NCBI GenBank assembly: GCA_002359215.1
Contig: DEMN01000007.1
Span: forward strand, 124,001-188,000
Source of the DNA: Flavobacteriales bacterium UBA2669
GTDB taxonomy: Bacteria; Bacteroidota; Bacteroidia; Flavobacteriales_E; Vicingaceae
Direction: 5' to 3'
Length of the DNA: 64,000 nt
The translations under genes and the position numbers were made by a program. Of this stretch, positions 60,490 to 64,000 are shown one piece after another. The stretch's first letter is position 1, and the number at the start of each line of letters is the position of its first letter. Below the pieces are notes generated by a model. The model saw nothing but the letters and a program-made list of their open reading frames with translations. It had not been told where the DNA came from and ran no database searches.

Positions 60490-61548
60490 TTACATCTCTT
60501 TAATTAAGTACAAATATACAGGAAAATGATCGCTATAACCACCAATATATTCTCCAAAAGAATAAGTTCTGTAAGGATATCCTTTAAACCTTCCTGTGTC
60601 TGATTTGAGGTAGTTTTTGTTATAAACAACTGATTTGTAGTATTTCAATGAAGAATAATCATCTCCTAAAAGTGGCTCGGAAATAATAATTTGGTCGAAT
60701 AAATTCCAAGCATCTTGGTAACCTAAGGTGCCAATTCCTTTCTTAAAGAAATCTTCAAAAGGATTATAAAGCTTACCATTATTGGCTTCTTCTTTCGTGC
60801 CAACTGATTTTAAATAGCCTCTAACACTAACATCTACAGGGTCATCATTTAAATCACCCATATAAAGTACTTTTGTATTAGGATCAACTTGTTGTAATGA
60901 ATCTATAATGACTCTTGCTAATTGTGCAGCAGCAATTCTTTTTGGTTTACTTCTTTTTTCCCCTCCTCTTCGTGATGGCCAGTGGGCAACAATTACATGA
61001 ATTTTTTCGCCATGTAATTCTCCTGAAACCAATAATTGACTACGTGTAAAAAAATTACTGTCAGTTGGGATACTTAGGGTATAACTTTTTGCACTTACAT
61101 TCTTAAAATAATTGGGATTGTACAATAGCCCAACATCAATTCCTCTTTTATCAGGAGAATCGAAATGAACAATTTGGTAATTTCTATTTTTAATAGGATC
61201 TTGTTTTACTAAATCCTCTAAAACAGATTTATTTTCAACTTCTGCAACTCCTAAAATAGCAGCACCGTCAGGAGTAATGTCTGTACCAAGTTCGGAAATA
61301 ACTCGAGCCATGTTGCTTAGTTTTTCATAATATTTAGAAGTGTTCCATCTTTTTGGTCCGTTTGGAGTAAAATCGTCTTGTAATATTTTGTTGGTATCAG
61401 GATCAACAATAGTGTCAAATAAATTTTCAAGATTATAAAAACCTATACAAGTTACTGCATAGTTTTTTTTGTCACTATTATTTTGAGAAAAAGCTACTAT
61501 CTGTAAGCTTATAATTAACCAAAGAGAAAGAATGATTTTTTTAGTCAT
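60490..61548 (-). CDS. Secreted EEP-fold endonuclease/phosphatase-like protein
   Basis: The start at 61548 (MTKKIILSLWLIISL) gives a clean signal peptide. The EEP fold is indicated by IGFYNLENLFDTIVD, ILGVAEVENKSVLEDL (metal Glu), VAHWPSRRGGEKRS, MGDLNDDPVD and YSDHFPVYLYL. Such flavobacterial proteins hydrolyse phosphodiester or phosphomonoester bonds outside the cytoplasm. It has 352 residues and no sorting domain, unlike the following gene. It is divergent from the TonB receptor. Confidence 0.86.
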   Translation of the reverse strand: MTKKIILSLWLIISLQIVAFSQNNSDKKNYAVTCIGFYNLENLFDTIVDPDTNKILQDDFTPNGPKRWNTSKYYEKLSNMARVISELGTDITPDGAAILGVAEVENKSVLEDLVKQDPIKNRNYQIVHFDSPDKRGIDVGLLYNPNYFKNVSAKSYTLSIPTDSNFFTRSQLLVSGELHGEKIHVIVAHWPSRRGGEKRSKPKRIAAAQLARVIIDSLQQVDPNTKVLYMGDLNDDPVDVSVRGYLKSVGTKEEANNGKLYNPFEDFFKKGIGTLGYQDAWNLFDQIIISEPLLGDDYSSLKYYKSVVYNKNYLKSDTGRFKGYPYRTYSFGEYIGGYSDHFPVYLYLIKEM

Positions 61549-61653
61549 AAAAATTGTTTTTTGCAAAATAAAGCATAATTCAACAATTATACCTTTTAGC
61601 TGTTTTTTGATGATAATAAATTTAGGTTAATAAATCATTAAGTTACCAACAAA

Positions 61654-61686
61654 TTGTTTCTTACTAATTAAATATTACTATTTTTG
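61654..61686 (+). promoter_or_regulatory. Promoter of the final TonB receptor gene
   Basis: A -33 TTG (61654-61656) and an exact -7 TATTTTTG (61679-61686) are 22 bp apart. The transcript would begin just before the structured leader at 61698. Confidence 0.6.
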
Positions 61687-61697
61687 CCTCGCATTAA

Positions 61698-61750
61698 TAA
61701 AAAGTGATCATCCTAGGAAGCTACCAAGTAAGACTTCTAACCGCTTTTTA
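61698..61750 (+). ncRNA. Candidate structured 5' leader
   Basis: TAAAAAGTG (61698-61706) pairs with CGCTTTTTA (61742-61750), with one G-U pair. An inner GAAG/CTTC hairpin and the palindrome CCTAGG lie between. It starts at the 5' end of the predicted transcript and ends in a T run, so it could act as an attenuator. No known riboswitch consensus was recognised. Confidence 0.4.
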
Positions 61751-61776
61751 AATTATTGATATATCATTATATATAC

Positions 61777-64000
61777 ATGAATTTTTTTAGACATTCTATT
61801 GTTGCGGTTAGCACCGTTTTTTTTCTGCTTTCAAACAATTTGTTAGCACAAACAGATACAACTAAAGTTGTAAATAATTCAAAAGACACCACTAATTCTG
61901 AAATAGACAGGGTGGCACCTACTTTTACAACAACTTTAGATGCGTTGGAAGATGAAAATGCCGAAAACCAAGATGTTTCTGGCTTACTACAATCTTCACG
62001 AGATATTTTTAATTCTACTGCAGGATTTAATTTTGGTGTAGCTCGTTACAGAATTAGAGGTTATGATTCAGAAAATTTTGTGGTAACCATGAATGGCGTT
62101 ACATTAAACAATCCTGAAACAGGTAGAGCAATTTGGGCATTGTGGGGTGGATTAAATGACATTACTCGTTACCAAGAAACTAAAAACGGTATTTCTTCTT
62201 CTCCACTTACTTTTGGAGGCATTGGAGGTTCTTCTAATATTAATGCCCGACCAACTGCTATTAGAAAAGGAACTAATATTTCTTATGCCCTTGCCAACAG
62301 AACCTATAGCCATAGAATTATGGCTACGCATTCAACCGGAATGATGGACAATGGAATGGCAGTAGCAGTTTCAGCTTCCGGCAGATATTCAGATGAAGGA
62401 TATATAGATGGTACTTTTTATAGTGGAGCAAGTTATTTTGTATCTATAGAAAAAAAATTAAACAATAAACACAGTTTAGGTTTTGTGGGTTTTGCTGCAC
62501 CAACTGTTCAAGGTAGAAATAGTATTACCACACAAGAAACATATGATTTAACAGGTAATAATTTTTACAATTCTTATTGGGGTTATCAAGATGGTGAAAA
62601 AAGAAATTCACGTGTAAGAAATACGCATCAACCTCGATTAATATTAAATCACTATTTTGATATTAACGATAAAACCCAATTGATGTCTTCTGTATATTAT
62701 ACTTTTGGAAGAAGCGGAAATACACGTTTAAATTGGCATGATGCTGCGGATCCAAGACCCGAATATTGGAAAAATTTACCAAGTGCTTACAGTGAGCCTG
62801 GCAATGAATTATTATTTGCTCAACAAACTGCATTATGGCAAGCACAAGATCCTACAACTACCCAATTAGATTGGGATCACTTTTATTTCGCTAACAGTAA
62901 AAACCTTTATACCTTAGATAATGTTGATGGAACGGGAACTTCTTTAACAGGGAATAGATCTAAATACATTGTTGAAGAACAAAGACAAGATGTTTATGAT
63001 TATGGTTTTAATTCTACATTAACTCATAAATTAGCTGATAATTTAACGTTATCGGGAGGAATTAAAGGTAGTATTTATAAAAGTAAAAATTTTAAAGTTA
63101 TAGACGATTTATTAGGGGGGGATTTTTGGGTAGATGTGGATCAGTTTGCAGAAAGAGATTTTGCTGACCCAGATGCAGCTCAAACAGATTTAAATAATCC
63201 TAATAGAGCAGTTAGAGAAGGAGATAAGTTTGGATATGATTATGATATTAATATTAATACCACAAATCTTTATGCTCAGTTAGATGGAACTTCGGCTAAA
63301 ATAGATTGGTTTTTTGGAGCATCAACCACTTATACCTCATTTTGGAGAACAGGAAATGTAAAAAATGGACTTTTCCCGGAAGATTCTTATGGTGATTCTG
63401 AAAAGCAAAACTTTTTTAATTTTGGAACAAAAGCCGGATTAGTATACAAACTTACAGGGAGACACATGTTCAGTATTAATGGAGCTTACTTAACAAGAGC
63501 ACCATTGGCAAGAAATTCATTCTTATCACCTAGAACCAGAGATGAAGTAGTAAGCGGACTTAAAAATGAACAAGTATTTTCCGGAGATTTTAACTACATT
63601 GTTCGTTACCCTAAAGTAAAAACCAGAGCAACAGTTTTCTATACTAGTATTCAAGATAAATTATGGTCAAGAAACTTTTATCACGATGAGCTAAACACTT
63701 TCGTAAACTACGTAATGACAGGAGTTGATCAACTTTTCGTTGGTGTTGAATTTGGTGGAGAAGTAAAAGTAACACCTACGATTACCGCTACAGGAACATT
63801 TGCTATGGGAGATTTTACTTATAACTCTAGACCAACAGCAACAGTTACTCAAGATAACTCAACAAAATTATTGGAAGAAAATAAAACCATTTATTTGAAA
63901 AACTATAAAATTGGAGAATCACCTCAAACAGTATCTTCAATTGGGTTAAGATATCGTTCTCCAAAATATTGGTTTGTGGGAGTAGATTTTAACTATTTTG
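61777..64000 (+). CDS. TonB-dependent receptor, 3' end outside window
   Basis: A signal peptide (about 1-26, ending NNLLAQ) is followed by a plug (about 55-170) with LQSSRDIFNSTAG, YRIRGYDSENFVVTMNGV and GGIGGSSNINARP. A barrel then continues to the window edge, open for 741 codons. The usual N-terminal CarboxypepD_reg domain is missing. The substrate is unknown. A run of seven G (63115-63121) lies in the coding frame. Two EEP phosphatase-like genes are divergent, which may hint at phosphorylated compounds, but this is weak. Confidence 0.9.
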   Translation, partial: MNFFRHSIVAVSTVFFLLSNNLLAQTDTTKVVNNSKDTTNSEIDRVAPTFTTTLDALEDENAENQDVSGLLQSSRDIFNSTAGFNFGVARYRIRGYDSENFVVTMNGVTLNNPETGRAIWALWGGLNDITRYQETKNGISSSPLTFGGIGGSSNINARPTAIRKGTNISYALANRTYSHRIMATHSTGMMDNGMAVAVSASGRYSDEGYIDGTFYSGASYFVSIEKKLNNKHSLGFVGFAAPTVQGRNSITTQETYDLTGNNFYNSYWGYQDGEKRNSRVRNTHQPRLILNHYFDINDKTQLMSSVYYTFGRSGNTRLNWHDAADPRPEYWKNLPSAYSEPGNELLFAQQTALWQAQDPTTTQLDWDHFYFANSKNLYTLDNVDGTGTSLTGNRSKYIVEEQRQDVYDYGFNSTLTHKLADNLTLSGGIKGSIYKSKNFKVIDDLLGGDFWVDVDQFAERDFADPDAAQTDLNNPNRAVREGDKFGYDYDININTTNLYAQLDGTSAKIDWFFGASTTYTSFWRTGNVKNGLFPEDSYGDSEKQNFFNFGTKAGLVYKLTGRHMFSINGAYLTRAPLARNSFLSPRTRDEVVSGLKNEQVFSGDFNYIVRYPKVKTRATVFYTSIQDKLWSRNFYHDELNTFVNYVMTGVDQLFVGVEFGGEVKVTPTITATGTFAMGDFTYNSRPTATVTQDNSTKLLEENKTIYLKNYKIGESPQTVSSIGLRYRSPKYWFVGVDFNYF

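Noticed and set aside
62156..62344. 62-residue plus-strand ORF
   Set aside because: It is an out-of-frame shadow inside the TonB receptor reading frame that starts at 61777.
1..64000. CRISPR array, tRNA, rRNA or prophage
   Set aside because: No regularly spaced repeats, cloverleaf sequence, rRNA segments or phage structural genes were seen on reading the gaps and genes.

Overview
The window is low-G+C chromosomal DNA from a member of the Bacteroidota, most likely a marine or aquatic Flavobacteriales-type bacterium. The evidence is the T9SS/gliding C-terminal domains, SprB-like repeats, a PorG-type barrel beside uppS-bamA-ompH, Bacteroidota-only families (DUF4837, DUF2480, DUF6427, DUF6089-like), a CtaC with extra N-terminal helices, and many promoters with the Bacteroidota -7 element TAnnTTTG. 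Almost everything is core genome; the only clearly accessory stretch is about 7.3-10.0 kb.

Layout. 1-7.3 kb: end of a lamin-tail-domain surface protein, inorganic pyrophosphatase, a 197-bp element with terminal inverted repeats, a DUF1573/VWA secreted protein, dxr, an NRDE protein and a secreted thioredoxin-fold protein. 7.3-10.0 kb: repeats and hairpins, a Schlafen/AlbA_2 protein and two lipoproteins, one with an SPFH/prohibitin-like body and visibly higher G+C. 10.1-17 kb: fumC, a 56-residue membrane protein, an ArsC-family protein, prfB with a canonical programmed +1 frameshift, a GNAT enzyme, and a TonB-dependent receptor under a TPP riboswitch beside a NadR-like ATPase. 17.3-28.5 kb: two different recQ helicases, a GT39-like membrane protein, a GH16 hydrolase, an SprB-repeat/PKD T9SS protein, maf, a UbiA prenyltransferase and an ElaA-like GNAT.

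28.8-34.1 kb: translation cluster rplM-rpsI-rpsB-tsf-pyrH-frr, then kbl. 34.2-36.7 kb: an arsR-tauE-persulfide dioxygenase/rhodanese operon for sulfide or persulfide handling. 36.8-41.7 kb: thioesterase, DUF4837 lipoprotein, lytic transglycosylase, gatA and tatA. 41.9-43.9 kb: a PpiD/SurA-type foldase. 44.3-49.1 kb: an aa3-type cytochrome oxidase operon. 49.4-55.6 kb: an outer-membrane biogenesis/T9SS cluster (two PorG-like barrels, uppS, bamA, two ompH/skp). 55.6-64 kb: DUF2480, an ALDH7-type dehydrogenase, DUF6427 with a divergent small membrane protein, two endonuclease/exonuclease/phosphatase-fold secreted proteins, and a TonB-dependent receptor that runs off the window.

No CRISPR array, tRNA, rRNA, transposase or prophage was seen. 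I found no convincing large undescribed system. The best leads are the small accessory island, the inverted-repeat element, the structured leaders upstream of rpsB and the last TonB receptor, the thiamine-riboswitch/NadR-like ATPase arrangement, and the persulfide operon with a palindrome over its promoter. All functional calls rest on reading the sequence; no database search was run.
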